Of a DNA stretch of 25,982 nucleotides, positions 15,948-23,872 are shown piece after piece. A program made the translations under genes and the position numbers. Position 1 is the stretch's first letter; every line of letters starts with the position of its first letter. Source of the stretch: Lachnospiraceae bacterium (GTDB taxonomy: Bacteria; Bacillota_A; Clostridia; Lachnospirales; Lachnospiraceae); assembly GCA_017613055.1 (NCBI GenBank), contig JAGAES010000154.1, forward strand, positions 1 to 25,982, given 5' to 3'. The notes under the pieces are model-generated. The model ran no database searches and was not told the origin of the DNA. It saw only the letters and a list, made by a program, of their open reading frames with translations.

Positions 15948-15975
15948 ATTATAACAGTTATTTCGGAAAATGCAA
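15948..15975 (-). promoter_or_regulatory. Promoter of the rimP-nusA-infB operon
   Basis: The minus strand has TTGCAT (15975-15970), a 16-base spacer and TATAAT (15953-15948). The -35 element begins 4 bases after the stop codon of the small membrane-protein gene, so this separates the his unit from the translation operon. Confidence 0.8.
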
Positions 15976-15978
15976 CAC

Positions 15979-16125
15979 TTATTTTTCCGAAGCTTCCGCG
16001 GCGCTGTCCTTCTTCGCGTTTTTCTTCTTTCGAAGCGTTATTCCGGCCCATACGCCGACCGCCGCGCACGCAATCAAAGCAAAATAAGTTGCAAAACTCT
16101 TTAAAAGTTCAATCAAAAAATCCAT
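15979..16125 (-). CDS. Small single-pass membrane protein (48 residues), function unknown
   Basis: Not long enough for common ORF cutoffs. ATG at 16125 with AGAGG about 8 bases upstream, only 17 bases after the hisIE stop, so probably translated from the his transcript. The product starts MDFLIELLKSF, has one hydrophobic helix (about 11-31: ATYFALIACAAVGVWAGITL), then a very basic run RKKKNAKK and a short acidic/Ser-Ala tail ending at TAA. The basic run after the helix predicts the C-terminus inside the cell. Charge layout, ribosome binding site and clean fit between hisIE and the rimP promoter argue for a real gene. I do not recognise a functional family. Confidence 0.75.
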   Translation of the reverse strand: MDFLIELLKSFATYFALIACAAVGVWAGITLRKKKNAKKDSAAEASEK

Positions 16126-16142
16126 GGCATTTTCCTCTTTTA

Positions 16143-17420
16143 TCAGGACTTACGGCGGTTCGCCAGTTCCTTGACGATATCGTTCCAGTCGACGTCGCAC
16201 TCCACCATCAAAACCATCAGGTGATACAGATAGTCGGCAATCTCGTATTTCAGCTCTTCCTTGTCCGGATTCTTCGCTGCAATCGTAATCTCGGTTGCCT
16301 CCTCGCCGCACTTTTTAAGAATCTTGTCGATTCCCTTATCGAACAGATAATTCGTATAGGATCCTTCCTTCGGATTCACCTTGCGGTCCAGTATGACATT
16401 ATAATCCTCGGTCAGAACATTGAGCGGATTGTAGGTCGAGTATTCCTTCTTGCATAGCTCGGTGAAGAAACACGAAACATTGCCGGTATGACACGCTGCT
16501 CCGAGCTGATGCACCATCGCCAGAATCGTATCGTTGTCGCAGTCAATCCGGAGTTCCTTTAAGAACTGATAATGTCCGGACGTCTCGCCCTTTACCCAGA
16601 GTTCGTTCCGGCTTCTTGAGAAATACGTCATCCGTCCGGTCGCTATCGTCTTATTGTATGCCTCTTCGTTCATATAAGCAAGCATAAGCACTTCGGAGGT
16701 CTTATAATCCTGAACGACAACCGGCACAAGTCCGTTCGCGTCGGTTTTAAACTCGGAAAATGCCATCGAACTGACGAGACATTTCGTATCAATGCCGAAA
16801 TCACGAAGCGAATTCTTTACTTTGATGATATTTTTACCGACATAGTAATTTGTAAGCACGCCGGATACGTTCTCAAGCGAAAGAAGTGATTCGATATCGT
16901 TTCTTACAAGGCTGTCCCTTACAAGAACCGGAAGCGGGCTTGCTGCAATCTGTTTTTTGACATCATCCGGAGTGATATGCTTAAAGATAAAGCCCGCGAT
17001 GCCGAGATTTTTGAGAGCGCACAGAAGATCCGCATTGCGGTACTCTCCGGCCGATGTCTCCGGATCACAGTTAAACTCGACAAGAAGCTTATCCTTACCG
17101 AAACGGTCAATCGACTTTTTGATTTCCTCTTCCGGAAAATCCGGCCCGTAGGGCACAACCGCATAGCTTGCACCCGTATAAAGCGCCTTCTTGACGTCCT
17201 CAAAACGTCTTACATGGCAGCCGATCAAAAGCGGGATGTCAACCTTCTTGAGAATCATCTTGACGGTCTCAAGAAACTTCATCTGCTCTTTTTCGCTTGC
17301 GTCGTAGTTGTAGATATAGAGTCCGTCTGCACCGTTCTGCTCATAGGCCATCGCCTTCTCAAGAACGTTCGACGAATACTCGGTTTCGGCATTGATATAG
17401 CCGTAGATACTCTTCTTCAT
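16143..17420 (-). CDS. hisIE: HisIE (phosphoribosyl-AMP cyclohydrolase / phosphoribosyl-ATP pyrophosphatase) with N-terminal degenerate HisA/HisF-like barrel
   Basis: Second and third steps of histidine synthesis, joined to an extra domain. Residues 1-215 look like a HisA/HisF-type TIM barrel: [15 protein letters not shown] and [20 protein letters not shown] match HisF strand/helix segments, but the phosphate-binding GGGIR became GCHVR, and by hand alignment both catalytic Asp positions are Asn (Asn10, Asn117). Residues 225-325 are HisI with the metal site DCDNDT and [12 protein letters not shown] intact; residues 350-425 are HisE with [17 protein letters not shown] and EIADYLYHL intact. The ATG directly follows the hisB stop (TGAATG), with AAAGGA inside hisB. 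HisI and HisE should be active; the barrel is probably structural or regulatory. Confidence 0.92.
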   Translation of the reverse strand: MKKSIYGYINAETEYSSNVLEKAMAYEQNGADGLYIYNYDASEKEQMKFLETVKMILKKVDIPLLIGCHVRRFEDVKKALYTGASYAVVPYGPDFPEEEIKKSIDRFGKDKLLVEFNCDPETSAGEYRNADLLCALKNLGIAGFIFKHITPDDVKKQIAASPLPVLVRDSLVRNDIESLLSLENVSGVLTNYYVGKNIIKVKNSLRDFGIDTKCLVSSMAFSEFKTDANGLVPVVVQDYKTSEVLMLAYMNEEAYNKTIATGRMTYFSRSRNELWVKGETSGHYQFLKELRIDCDNDTILAMVHQLGAACHTGNVSCFFTELCKKEYSTYNPLNVLTEDYNVILDRKVNPKEGSYTNYLFDKGIDKILKKCGEEATEITIAAKNPDKEELKYEIADYLYHLMVLMVECDVDWNDIVKELANRRKS

Positions 17421-18008
17421 TCAGATGGTTCCTTTCGTGGAAAGTACGCCGTTGATGCGCTTATCAAAACCGGAGGCCGTATCGAGCGCTTTTGCGAATG
17501 CCTTGAACATTGCCTCCAAAATGTGGTGATTGTTCTCACCGGAAAGCATCTTGATGTGCAGATTCATGCCTGCCGTATAGGAAATCGCATAGAAGAACTC
17601 TCTTGCGGTTTCAACATCCATCTCACCGAGACGGTCAACGGACGTATTGACATCATAACAGAAATACGGCCGTCCGGAAAGATCCAGTGCGCACATCATA
17701 AGCGTTTCGTCCATCGGGAGCAGGAAAAAACCGTACCGGGAGATTCCTTCTTTCGTATCGAGCGCCTGTTTGATGGCGGTTCCGAGCACGATTCCGACAT
17801 CCTCAATCGTATGATGCGAATCTACATTCAGATCGCCTTCCGCTTTGATTGTCAGATCGAAAAGGCCGTGCTTCGCGAAACCCGAAAGCATGTGATCAAA
17901 GAAGCCGATTCCGGTGTTGATGTCAAACTGTCCGGTTCCGTCGAGATTGAGCGTACAGGTAATCTTTGTTTCTTTCGTCTGCCGTTCCACGGTAGCAATT
18001 CGGTTCAT
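17421..18008 (-). CDS. hisB: Imidazoleglycerol-phosphate dehydratase
   Basis: Dehydrates imidazole glycerol phosphate to imidazole acetol phosphate using two Mn ions in a 24-mer. 195 residues, the monofunctional size with no histidinol-phosphatase domain. The metal-binding motifs are complete: GIGFFDHML, DSHHTIEDVGI and ENNHHILEAMFKAFA. AGGAGG lies upstream of the ATG, which comes 18 bases after the hisD stop. Its substrate would be made by HisH-HisF, which are not in this window. Confidence 0.97.
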   Translation of the reverse strand: MNRIATVERQTKETKITCTLNLDGTGQFDINTGIGFFDHMLSGFAKHGLFDLTIKAEGDLNVDSHHTIEDVGIVLGTAIKQALDTKEGISRYGFFLLPMDETLMMCALDLSGRPYFCYDVNTSVDRLGEMDVETAREFFYAISYTAGMNLHIKMLSGENNHHILEAMFKAFAKALDTASGFDKRINGVLSTKGTI

Positions 18009-18026
18009 AAAGGTTCCCTCCTGGTT

Positions 18027-19319
18027 TTATTCGTTCTCAAATCTTACCGCAATCGAATTCGCGTGCGCGGTAAGCCCTTCTGCTTCGGCAAATGTGGTGA
18101 TTTCCTTCCAGACCGGCTGCAATGCTTCTCTTGAATACGAAATCACGCTTGTCTTCTTTACAAAATCGTCGACATTGAGCGGCGAAAAGAACTTGGCCGT
18201 ACCGTTCGTCGGAAGAATGTGATCGGGACCTGCGAAATAATCACCGAGCGGTTCGCTCGAGTATTCGCCTAAGAAGATTGCGCCGGCATTCTTAATGTAT
18301 GTCATCGTATCGAACGGATTCTTCGTTAATATCTCCAAGTGCTCCGAAGCGATGGCATTTGCCGTATCGATTGCCTGCTGCATCGAGTCCGCAATGAAGA
18401 TGCAGCCGTAATCCGAAAGCGACTTTTTGATGATTTCCTTCCGGGACAGCTGTTCGGTTAACACGTCGACTTCCCTGCTTACCTGTTCGGCAAGTCCGGC
18501 ACTAGTTGTAACGAGAATTGCCGAAGCCAGTTCGTCGTGCTCGGCCTGGCTTAAAAGGTCTGCGGCAACGTAACGCGGATTCGCGGTTTCGTCCGCAAGA
18601 ACGAGAATCTCGCTCGGACCCGCAATCGAATCGATGCCGACGCTTCCGTATACGGCCTTCTTTGCAAGGGCGACATAGATATTGCCGGGACCGACGATCT
18701 TATCGACCTTCGGAATGCTTTCGGTACCGTATGCAAGGGCGGCAATCGCCTGTGCTCCGCCGACCTTCAGGATCTTATTGACGCCTGCTTCGACGGCAGC
18801 GACAACCGAAGCGGCATTCAGTTCACCGCTTTTCTGCGGAGGCGTCACCATGATAATCTCGGGAACGCCGGCAACCTTTGCGGGAATGATATTCATCAAA
18901 ACGCTTGACGAAAGCACCGCTCTTCCGCCCGGCACGTATACGCCGACTTTGGCAATCGGAAGAATCCGCTGCCCGAGGAAGATGCCGTCCTTCGTATCAA
19001 ACCAGCTTGCACGCTTCTGCAGCATGTGATAATCGCAGATGTTCTTAATCGCATCGCGGATGACCTTAAGGAGCTCCGGATCGATTGTTTCGTATGCGCG
19101 GTCGATTTCTTCCTTCGTAACAACGATATTGCCCGAAGAAATCGTGACGCCGTCGAATTTCTCCGTATAGGCGAATACGGCTTTATCTCCGTTCTTACGG
19201 ACGTCTTCAATGATGGCTGCGACTTTCTGCTCCTGCTCAGCAAACGAATTGGTGCTGCGCTTTTTGAGCGTATCAAGCAGTTCCTTCCTTGTCGCATCGG
19301 TTAATGTGACTGTTTTCAT
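18027..19319 (-). CDS. hisD: Histidinol dehydrogenase
   Basis: Last step of histidine synthesis: oxidises L-histidinol to L-histidine with two NAD+ and zinc. 430 residues, the usual length. Visible family segments: VGVYVPGGRAVLSSSVLMN, VGGAQAIAALAYGTESIP, VGPGNIYVALAKK, the catalytic/zinc regions AGPSEILVLADETANP and LLSQAEHDE, and ASEHLEI. Start ATG 19319 with AAAGGA about 5 bases upstream, 12 bases after the hisZG stop. Confidence 0.98.
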   Translation of the reverse strand: MKTVTLTDATRKELLDTLKKRSTNSFAEQEQKVAAIIEDVRKNGDKAVFAYTEKFDGVTISSGNIVVTKEEIDRAYETIDPELLKVIRDAIKNICDYHMLQKRASWFDTKDGIFLGQRILPIAKVGVYVPGGRAVLSSSVLMNIIPAKVAGVPEIIMVTPPQKSGELNAASVVAAVEAGVNKILKVGGAQAIAALAYGTESIPKVDKIVGPGNIYVALAKKAVYGSVGIDSIAGPSEILVLADETANPRYVAADLLSQAEHDELASAILVTTSAGLAEQVSREVDVLTEQLSRKEIIKKSLSDYGCIFIADSMQQAIDTANAIASEHLEILTKNPFDTMTYIKNAGAIFLGEYSSEPLGDYFAGPDHILPTNGTAKFFSPLNVDDFVKKTSVISYSREALQPVWKEITTFAEAEGLTAHANSIAVRFENE

Positions 19320-19331
19320 ACAAATCCTTTC

Positions 19332-20984
19332 TTAAGCCTCCAGAACCTTACGGATATCCCCGATCAGTTTGCGGATGCGTTCCTGTTCCATTTTCATGCT
19401 TACCTGGTTGACCACCATTCTTGCGGAAAGCGGCGCAACCTCTTCCAAAACCTCGAGGCCGTTCTCGCGAAGCGTCGAACCGGTTTCGACGATATCGACG
19501 ATAACTTCCGAAAGTCCTACAATCGGAGCAAGCTCAATCGAGCCGTTCAGTTTGATAATTTCGACCGATTGATGCTTGACGTTTCGGAAATAATCCTTCG
19601 CAATCGCCGGGTATTTGGTCGCAACGCGGATAATCTTACCGCTTCCGAGAAGTTCCTTTGCTTCCTTCGGGCCGGCTACGCACATGCGGCAGCGGCCCAT
19701 GTTGAAATCAATGACCTCGTAAAGCTTGCGTCCTTCCTCGAGAATCGTATCCTTTCCGACAATGCCGATATCGGCGGCGCCGTATTCGACGTAGGTCGGA
19801 ACATCGTTTGCTTTGGCAAGGAAGAAACGCATCTTCTTCTCTTCATTCGTGAAGATCAGCTTCCGCGTGCTCTTATCCTTCATTTCTTCGCACGAATAAC
19901 CGGCTTTCGTGAGAATCTCCATCGCTTTATCGGCAAGACGTCCCTTTGCAAGCGCAACCGTGATATATTCCTGCGTCGGCTCGTTCTTCATTTCTTTGGC
20001 GATACCCTGACGGGTTGTCGCCATCATCAAAGCATCAACGGTAATCGACATGCCGATTGCAGGCGCGTCCATACCGAATTGCGCGACGAGATTATCGTAA
20101 CGTCCTCCCGAAGCAACCGCTTCGCCGGAACCGTAAGTAATGGCACGGAATATGATTCCGGTATAATAACGGTATTTGCTGAGCATGCCGAAATCAAGCG
20201 ATACGTAACGGTCGTAACCGTTCTTCTTAAGTAATGCATACAGCTCGCTCAGACGGTCAAGAGCCTTCAGGGAACGGGTGTTCTTCGTAAGACTTCGGAT
20301 TTCATCGATTGTCTCAAAACTTCCGAACAGCTCGGGAATCCGAAGCAACAGCTCACGGTTATCTTCTTTTAAAGACTTATGCGACAGAAGTTCCGAAGCG
20401 CCGTACAGGTTTTTCGTCTTCATCAGAACGCGAAGCTGTTCCTCTTCCTCTTCGGAGAACGAGCAGTCTTCCATCAAACCTTTGAAGAAGTCTGCATTTC
20501 CGATTTCAATCTGAAAATCTTCGATTCCCGCTGACTGTAGACAGTCAATTAACAGCTCTATCATCGAAGCGTCGGCTTCGACCGAAGCATCGTTCATCAA
20601 CTCCGCACCGAGCTGCGTCGTTTCCTTCGGACGGCCCTGATAACTTTCGTTATTGATGAACGTCTGACCGCAGTAACAGAGACGGATCGGAGCCTTCTCG
20701 TCACGGTAATATTTCGAAACAAAGCGGGCGATGGAAGGCGTCATGTCGGGCCTTAACACAAGAGTGTTGCCTTCGCGGTCGAAAAACTTATACATATCCT
20801 TCGACGGCACCGTTCCGCGCTCCCTGCTAAATATATCAAAGTATTCGAAAGAAGGCGTTTCGATATCCATATATCCGTGCCGGTGCATGCACTCCCTCAG
20901 CCGGTTCTCAAGAATCAGTTTGTCGCGGCATTCCGCACCGTATACGTCCCGGACTCCTTCGGGCGTATGGAGTAATTCCGTCAT
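19332..20984 (-). CDS. hisZG: HisZ-HisG fusion: ATP phosphoribosyltransferase regulatory and catalytic parts in one frame
   Basis: Catalyses and feedback-controls the first step of histidine synthesis (ATP + PRPP). Residues 1 to about 325 are HisZ, the class II histidyl-tRNA synthetase-like regulator: [30 protein letters not shown] and [13 protein letters not shown]. After a short linker (about 326-340) residues 341-550 are the short form of His[28 protein letters not shown] and the PRPP site [18 protein letters not shown]. In most bacteria these are two proteins forming a hetero-octamer. The frame is continuous through the junction. An internal ATG (Met332, base 19991) could in principle start a free HisG but has only a weak ribosome binding site. 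AGGAGG precedes the start; first gene of the his operon. Confidence 0.94.
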   Translation of the reverse strand: MTELLHTPEGVRDVYGAECRDKLILENRLRECMHRHGYMDIETPSFEYFDIFSRERGTVPSKDMYKFFDREGNTLVLRPDMTPSIARFVSKYYRDEKAPIRLCYCGQTFINNESYQGRPKETTQLGAELMNDASVEADASMIELLIDCLQSAGIEDFQIEIGNADFFKGLMEDCSFSEEEEEQLRVLMKTKNLYGASELLSHKSLKEDNRELLLRIPELFGSFETIDEIRSLTKNTRSLKALDRLSELYALLKKNGYDRYVSLDFGMLSKYRYYTGIIFRAITYGSGEAVASGGRYDNLVAQFGMDAPAIGMSITVDALMMATTRQGIAKEMKNEPTQEYITVALAKGRLADKAMEILTKAGYSCEEMKDKSTRKLIFTNEEKKMRFFLAKANDVPTYVEYGAADIGIVGKDTILEEGRKLYEVIDFNMGRCRMCVAGPKEAKELLGSGKIIRVATKYPAIAKDYFRNVKHQSVEIIKLNGSIELAPIVGLSEVIVDIVETGSTLRENGLEVLEEVAPLSARMVVNQVSMKMEQERIRKLIGDIRKVLEA

Positions 20985-21017
20985 GGTATCCTTACCTCCT
21001 GTATGATTTCTGCCTTA

Positions 21018-21059
21018 AGCACTTTCACGTGGTAGAGTGCTAATTCGGTAGCACGTGAA
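21018..21059 (-). promoter_or_regulatory. Nested inverted repeats at the his operon transcription start (candidate operator or leader hairpin)
   Basis: Directly after the -10 box lies GTGCTA-N6-TAGCAC (21054-21037), framed by TTCACGTG and CACGTGAA (21059-21052 and 21031-21024). A further AGCACT/AGTGCT pair (21041-21036 and 21023-21018) competes for the same bases. Lying at about +2 to +43, the block could be a repressor site or alternative RNA hairpins. No T-box signature and no terminator U-tract are seen. A TrpR-like HisR/YerC regulator has been predicted for his genes in some Firmicutes; linking it here is a guess. Confidence 0.6.
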
Positions 21060-21066
21060 TGTCAAC

Positions 21067-21095
21067 ATTATATAGACCGATACCCCTTTTGTCAA
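21067..21095 (-). promoter_or_regulatory. Sigma-A promoter of the his operon
   Basis: Consensus TTGACA (21095-21090), 17-base spacer, consensus TATAAT (21072-21067) on the minus strand. The -35 hexamer overlaps the recU stop codon. With such a perfect core promoter, regulation would be expected from a repressor or leader, which fits the palindrome just downstream. Confidence 0.93.
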
Positions 21096-21637
21096 GACTC
21101 AGTTTGTTCTCTTTTTTCAAGATCGTCATTCACGTATTCGAGATAGTTGATATAGAGGTTATCGCTTTTCTTATGGAAGTTCGCTCCGTTCAGCTCATCA
21201 AACCGGATACTCTTCCGTCCGCCGTTCTCCTGACGCTCATAGAAATACGCGAGTTCCGGGTAATTCATATAATAAATGATATCGCGCTTCGTGTAGTAAA
21301 TCAGAAGGAACGCAATCCCGCCCTGCGCTTCGAAATCCTTCATATATTTAACCTGATGGGCATGCACGTTCTGAAGCGGAAACGTATCCGCGACGCATTC
21401 CTTGCAGTCGAAGCAGATTGGAACGCCCTGCGCCACGCCTACATAGTCGACCGTGCTGACCTGGTCGAAATACGCAAGCGTGATGTGCTTTGTTTCCTTG
21501 TCGATGTCTATCGGCGTAATCGGCGTCGGAATTTTATGCACAAGCGCAATGCCGTTGTCACGGTAATACTCGTTGGTTTCGTTGATTAACTCCTCAAAGA
21601 AGGAGCCCCGAAGTCCCCGGGATTTCCAGGATGGCAT
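21092..21637 (-). CDS. recU: Holliday junction resolvase RecU
   Basis: Firmicutes-type resolvase cutting four-way junctions in recombination and chromosome segregation. 181 residues, slightly short (family about 170-205). Marks: SRGLRGSFFEELINETNEYY, STVDYVGVAQG with active-site Asp64, FDCKE with Asp77 and Lys79, and FPLQNVHAHQVKYM. The usual EAK element (FEAKE in B. subtilis) reads DCK here. ATG 21637 has AAGGAG 7 bases upstream, and it overlaps the preceding rluA-type gene by 44 bases in another frame. In B. subtilis recU pairs with ponA; no penicillin-binding protein gene is near here. Confidence 0.92.
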   Translation of the reverse strand: MPSWKSRGLRGSFFEELINETNEYYRDNGIALVHKIPTPITPIDIDKETKHITLAYFDQVSTVDYVGVAQGVPICFDCKECVADTFPLQNVHAHQVKYMKDFEAQGGIAFLLIYYTKRDIIYYMNYPELAYFYERQENGGRKSIRFDELNGANFHKKSDNLYINYLEYVNDDLEKREQTES

Positions 21638-22655
21638 GATAATCTCCTTTTACACGGAATTCGTTCTCAAGTATCTTTGCAAAACCTTCCGGAACGGGCG
21701 AACGGAAAACCCGTCCTGCCAACCCGGTAAGCGGTTCCCTGATTGCTTTCGGAAAATGATACGCATACGCAAGAAGCAGCTGCCCGTGCAGGTGGTAGGC
21801 GTTACGGTAACGGACCGATACTGCGTTAATCTCTTCGGAAGCCGATTTATACTTCGGGTCGGCAAGCACCGGATACCCGAGGTAAGAAAGCACGGAACGG
21901 ATCTGATGAGATTTGCCGGTATGAAGACGAATCCGAAGAAGCGTAAGATCTTTGGTCTTCTGTACCGGCGTGAAGTCCGTATGAACCATAACACTGTCGG
22001 AACTGATCGGGCCCTCGGTAATCGTTACGGTGTTGGTTTCGGCTTCCTTTGTCAGATACAGTTTGCTGTCAAGAAAGTCCGGGAAACACCCTGCGACAAC
22101 GGCGTAATAGTATTTTTCAATGAGTCGCTCACGAAGCAGCCTGTTCAGTTCTCTTCCGGCGGGCGCAGTTTTTGCAAAAAGAAGGATTCCGGGCGTATTC
22201 CGGTCCAGCCGGTTACATACGCCGGGCTTATATTCCGAAAGCGATTCGGCGGTCAGTTCGCCTTTCTCTGCCATATAAGAAAGCAGCATCTCGTTCATTG
22301 ATTCGCTTTCGGGCGTATCCTTCTGGGAAAGGATTCCGGCGGGTTTATAAGCGATTATAAGGTTATTGTCTTCAAAGACAATCAAATCGGAAGAAACCGA
22401 ATGCTTCGAAAAGACCGGAAGCTCCTCTGCGGGTTTTCCGGCGAAATTCGCAAACGTCTCGTCCGAGAAGAATATCTCGATAACATCACCGGTATGAAGC
22501 GTTTCATTGCCTTCACATTTTCCGTGGTTCAAAGTGATGTTTTTCTTTCGCATCATCTTATACAGAAAACCGCTTCCTGCGTTCGGCATAAGACGGTTCA
22601 GGAATTTATTGATTCGGAGGCCGTCGTCATTTGTCGTAATCGTAAACGATTTCAT
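21594..22655 (-). CDS. RluA-family rRNA/tRNA pseudouridine synthase
   Basis: Isomerises selected uridines in structured RNA. 353 residues: N-terminal S4-like region (about 1-70), then the pseudouridine synthase fold with YKPAGILSQKD and the catalytic CNRLDRNTPGILLFAKT (Asp151; the usual HRLDRxTSG reads NRLDRNTPG), and RLHTGKSHQIRSVLSYLGYP late in the fold. Its C-terminus runs 44 bases into recU. Target position cannot be told from sequence: RluC/RluD-like 23S targets are likeliest. It starts directly after the preceding unknown membrane protein, so probably co-translated. Confidence 0.92.
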   Translation of the reverse strand: MKSFTITTNDDGLRINKFLNRLMPNAGSGFLYKMMRKKNITLNHGKCEGNETLHTGDVIEIFFSDETFANFAGKPAEELPVFSKHSVSSDLIVFEDNNLIIAYKPAGILSQKDTPESESMNEMLLSYMAEKGELTAESLSEYKPGVCNRLDRNTPGILLFAKTAPAGRELNRLLRERLIEKYYYAVVAGCFPDFLDSKLYLTKEAETNTVTITEGPISSDSVMVHTDFTPVQKTKDLTLLRIRLHTGKSHQIRSVLSYLGYPVLADPKYKSASEEINAVSVRYRNAYHLHGQLLLAYAYHFPKAIREPLTGLAGRVFRSPVPEGFAKILENEFRVKGDYHAILEIPGTSGLLL

Positions 22656-22656
22656 G

Positions 22657-23208
22657 CTATTTCACCAAAACCATGTGAATAAAACCGGTAATTTCCTCGG
22701 GAACCTGCCCCTCGCGGTCGCAGTCACGAAGCCTATTGAGCAGCTCTTCTTTATTTCGGAATACATGCATATGAACGGTTACGCCGCGCTTTGCGATGGA
22801 ATCCGTAAAATACGATACAATCTTTTCAATCTTCTTCCCGTCTTCGGAGTATGCCATCATTTCGGTCTCGCGGACGCAGAGAAAATCGAGATGCATGATG
22901 CTCTCGGGGGATGTGAAAACAAGGTCGTAATAGGCTTTATCATCGGGACGGATCAATGGCTTGACGCTTTCACCAAGCGACTCATCGGTCGATTTGAACG
23001 GAAGAAAAAGAATCAGATTCACAAGCGCTTTCGCGGCAGGAAGCGTCAGTAATACGGCGACGACCGTGCCGAGATTCCGGCTTGTCCCGAGAATCGTCCT
23101 GCAAAGAAAGAAAAGCGAAAGACCGGCCGCGACGAAAACAAGGACAACAATTGTCTGTACGGCCTTCTTGCGGCGGATATACCCTTTTTCACCCTTCTGA
23201 ATTTTCAT
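22657..23208 (-). CDS. Unknown two-TM membrane protein
   Basis: I do not recognise a family. 183 residues: a basic N-terminus (KGEKGYIRRKK), two hydrophobic helices (about 16-38 and 46-70) forming a hairpin, then a soluble mixed domain (about 71-183) with DKAYYDLVFTSPESIMHLDFL and VTVHMHVFRNKEELLNRL. The Lys/Arg-rich start predicts both ends in the cytoplasm. ATG 23208 is chosen for the GAGGAG 7 bases before it. It overlaps the HAD gene by 20 bases and touches the RluA-type gene, so it is firmly part of this operon; a membrane-linked role near RNA modification or RecU is possible but unproven. Confidence 0.85.
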   Translation of the reverse strand: MKIQKGEKGYIRRKKAVQTIVVLVFVAAGLSLFFLCRTILGTSRNLGTVVAVLLTLPAAKALVNLILFLPFKSTDESLGESVKPLIRPDDKAYYDLVFTSPESIMHLDFLCVRETEMMAYSEDGKKIEKIVSYFTDSIAKRGVTVHMHVFRNKEELLNRLRDCDREGQVPEEITGFIHMVLVK

Positions 23209-23872
23209 CAAACAGCTCCTCATAGCTTCGGATATAATAATCCGATTGTTCCTTCAGTGTCTCCTGACTGCTTTCCGAGAACGGATCATAGACGGTGCAG
23301 ACAGACATACCGGCAGCAACCGCAGCCCTGATACCGGCTTCAACATCTTCAAATACAAGACAGTCGGACGGCTTAACGCCGAGTCCTTCCGCCACATGCA
23401 GATAGATATCCGGGAACGGTTTTCCGTGCTCCACCTCGCATCCGGTTGCAATGACGTCGAAATACGGCCGGATCTTCTGCGCACCGAGTACCGTTTCGAG
23501 AAGCGTTCTTGAATTGCTTGTCGCAATCCCCATCCGGATGCCGGCTTTTCGAAGCTCATTAAGAAACTGTCTGACACCCGGTTTCACGGGGACGCGCGTC
23601 TCATAGCATTCAAGCGCCATGTCGTTCCAGTCCTGTTTCATCTTCTCGGGGTCGTCCGGGATATGAAACCGTTCCTTCGTATAAACGGCAACCTCGTGGA
23701 AACTGAGCCCTTCAATCGACTTCTGGTAATCATCAGGCAGTTCGTAACCGAACCTTGCGAGGTATTCGACATCAATCGCGCGCCACATCCACATCGAATC
23801 GACCAATGTGCCGTCGAGATCGAATATCACGCCTTTAAACTGTGTCAGTATCTTTTGTAAAGATGGCTTCAT
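23189..23872 (-). CDS. HAD-superfamily hydrolase, beta-phosphoglucomutase-like subfamily
   Basis: Predicted small-molecule phosphatase or phosphomutase. 227 residues with all four HAD motifs: DLDGT (18-22), the motif II Ser/Thr in ATSNS, Lys in HGKPFPDIY, and FEDVEAGI; an alpha-helical cap lies between motifs I and II. The cap and length match subfamily IA (PGMB, phosphoglycolate phosphatase or nucleotidase types). Substrate cannot be assigned. ATG 23872 has GGAG 7 bases before it and overlaps the pseudouridine synthase gene by 38 bases. Lying between two pseudouridine synthase genes, a pseudouridine-5'-phosphate phosphatase role is a tempting guess, but nothing in the sequence shows it. Confidence 0.9.
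   Translation of the reverse strand: MKPSLQKILTQFKGVIFDLDGTLVDSMWMWRAIDVEYLARFGYELPDDYQKSIEGLSFHEVAVYTKERFHIPDDPEKMKQDWNDMALECYETRVPVKPGVRQFLNELRKAGIRMGIATSNSRTLLETVLGAQKIRPYFDVIATGCEVEHGKPFPDIYLHVAEGLGVKPSDCLVFEDVEAGIRAAVAAGMSVCTVYDPFSESSQETLKEQSDYYIRSYEELFDENSEG

Noticed and set aside
15869..16069. N-terminal extension of RimP by 67 codons
   Set aside because: The extension crosses a TATAAT promoter and the leader hairpin and is not part of the RimP family.
16977..18134. 385-codon plus-strand frame opposite hisIE/hisB
   Set aside because: It spans two well-supported minus-strand genes and resembles no protein; shadow frame.
20985..21066. T-box riboswitch before the his operon
   Set aside because: The leader is only about 75 bases, lacks the AGGGUGGNACCGCG T-box sequence, and has no terminator stem.
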